A stretch of 64,000 bases of DNA from Natronobacterium texcoconense (GTDB lineage Archaea; Halobacteriota; Halobacteria; Halobacteriales; Natrialbaceae): the NCBI RefSeq assembly GCF_900104065.1, contig NZ_FNLC01000008.1, forward strand, positions 24,037 to 88,036, in the 5' to 3' direction. The notes beneath the pieces are model-generated. The model did not search any database and was not told where the DNA came from. It saw only the letters and a program-made list of their open reading frames with translations. This document shows, piece by piece, positions 63,613 to 64,000 of the stretch. The first letter of the stretch is position 1. Every line of letters starts with the position of its first letter. A program made the position numbers and the translations under genes.

Positions 63613-63899
63613 CCTCGCCGTAAACGGAGAGGGATCGAAGATCCCTCAGGCAGTCGGGCTATGCCCGACGACGGCGAGGCTTCCCACGGCACCGCACCGC
63701 TGAGTTGGGATATTTGCTGGTTTACGACCCGTCGGCATGACGGGCCGATGGCGGGGCCACACCGCCGTTACTCCTATCCCGGCATGGGACTCGGAGTTAT
63801 CTTGTTGGCCGAGACACCACAGCGGTTCGAGATGGGTGTCTCGAACGTATTGGGTCTCGGAGTCCCAATATTGTGCATTTAGGTGGCGGGGTAACCGCC
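63613..63899. ncRNA. Candidate structured RNA locus, dense hairpin array
   Basis: Nine helices within 290 bases. A three-way junction: CCTCGCCGT (63613-63621) with ACGGCGAGG (63671-63679), enclosing GAGGGATC-GAA-GATCCCTC (63629-63647) and GTCGGGC-TAT-GCCCGAC (63653-63669). Then CCCGTC-GGCAT-GACGGG (63728-63744), GGCGG/CCGCC (63750-63766), ACTCC/GGAGT (63770-63797), CGAGACACC/GGTGTCTCG (63810-63843), TATTGGG/CCCAATA (63848-63870) and GGCGG/CCGCC (63885-63899). The ORF running through it (from 63661) is not protein-like. No RNase P, SRP or rRNA core motif is seen. Could be an insertion-element end or a new ncRNA; orientation unknown. Confidence 0.45.
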
Positions 63900-63988
63900 T
63901 CGGTGTACGTCATACTACGACACGATGATCCTTAAATATCCGTATTGCTGCCGAACAGTGATTGTATCAGCGTTGTTGGATTCACGCC

Positions 63989-64000
63989 CGCCGTAAACGG
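63989..64000. repeat. Second copy of CGCCGTAAACGG at window end
   Basis: Identical to 63616-63627, the first strand of the three-way junction. The repeat is cut by the end of the window, so a second structured unit about 373 bases on is possible. Confidence 0.5.

Noticed and set aside
63661..63882. 73-residue ORF at the right end
   Set aside because: It runs through at least six perfect hairpins and has no recognisable protein features; the RNA-like structure explains the sequence better.
63613..63899. RNase P RNA, SRP RNA or 5S rRNA
   Set aside because: None of the universally conserved core motifs of these RNAs could be found.

Overview
The window is high-GC DNA from a halophilic archaeon (class Halobacteria). 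The evidence is an acidic proteome (runs of D/E in almost every protein), leaderless promoters with TATA-like boxes about 25-30 bases before start codons, archaeal-type S-adenosylmethionine synthetase, fibrillarin/Nop5, a DUF106 (archaeal Oxa1/EMC3-like) protein, a Bat-type HTH-10 regulator, PGF-CTERM surface proteins, a haloarchaeal GshA and a CoxI/CoxIII fusion. Placement near Natrialbaceae-type genera is an impression only.

Layout. 0-11.3 kb: a DUF4336 protein, SAM synthetase, a CYTH enzyme, an FKBP-type prolyl isomerase, a small cytochrome oxidase subunit IV-like protein, a secreted subtilase, a string of RNA-like hairpins, cytochrome oxidase I/III and II, and adenylate kinase. 11.3-18.5 kb: the conserved adk / DUF106 / cmk / truB group, interrupted between adk and DUF106 by two pilin-like surface proteins on the opposite strand. 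18.7-29.4 kb: a compact one-strand locus with an acyl-CoA ligase, an HTH-10 regulator, a complete branched-chain-amino-acid-type ABC importer (five genes with overlapping ends), a second acyl-CoA ligase and a KAS III-like condensing enzyme. It reads as a system that imports a carboxylic acid, activates it to a CoA thioester and condenses or cleaves it; the substrate is unknown. 29.6-36.6 kb: an accessory island starting at tRNA-Pro(GGG), with repeated copies of the tRNA 3' end, a 5'-truncated mobile-element gene, AT-rich small genes, a PQQ-type beta-propeller with PGF-CTERM, and two paralogous small zinc ribbons. 36.6-42.8 kb: an Nmad3-type protein, an acetyltransferase, NDH-2-like oxidoreductase, arginase, and a DtxR-family regulator plus ZIP transporter sharing three TTAGA-N4/5-TCTAA boxes. 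43-47.7 kb: gyrB-gyrA with GC hairpins between them. 47.8-55 kb: small membrane proteins, gshA, a second beta-propeller (Tat lipoprotein), the Nop5-fibrillarin pair, and an alpha/beta-hydrolase lipoprotein. 55-63.6 kb: TrkH, two paralogous APC permeases fused to tandem universal-stress-protein domains, and TrkA. The last 400 bases hold a dense array of hairpins with no convincing protein.

Three dispersed palindromic repeats (29.4, 36.2 and 42.8 kb) belong to one family. I found no CRISPR array, intact transposase, integrase or rRNA. Most long ORFs antisense to the listed genes are GC-driven shadows and were left out.
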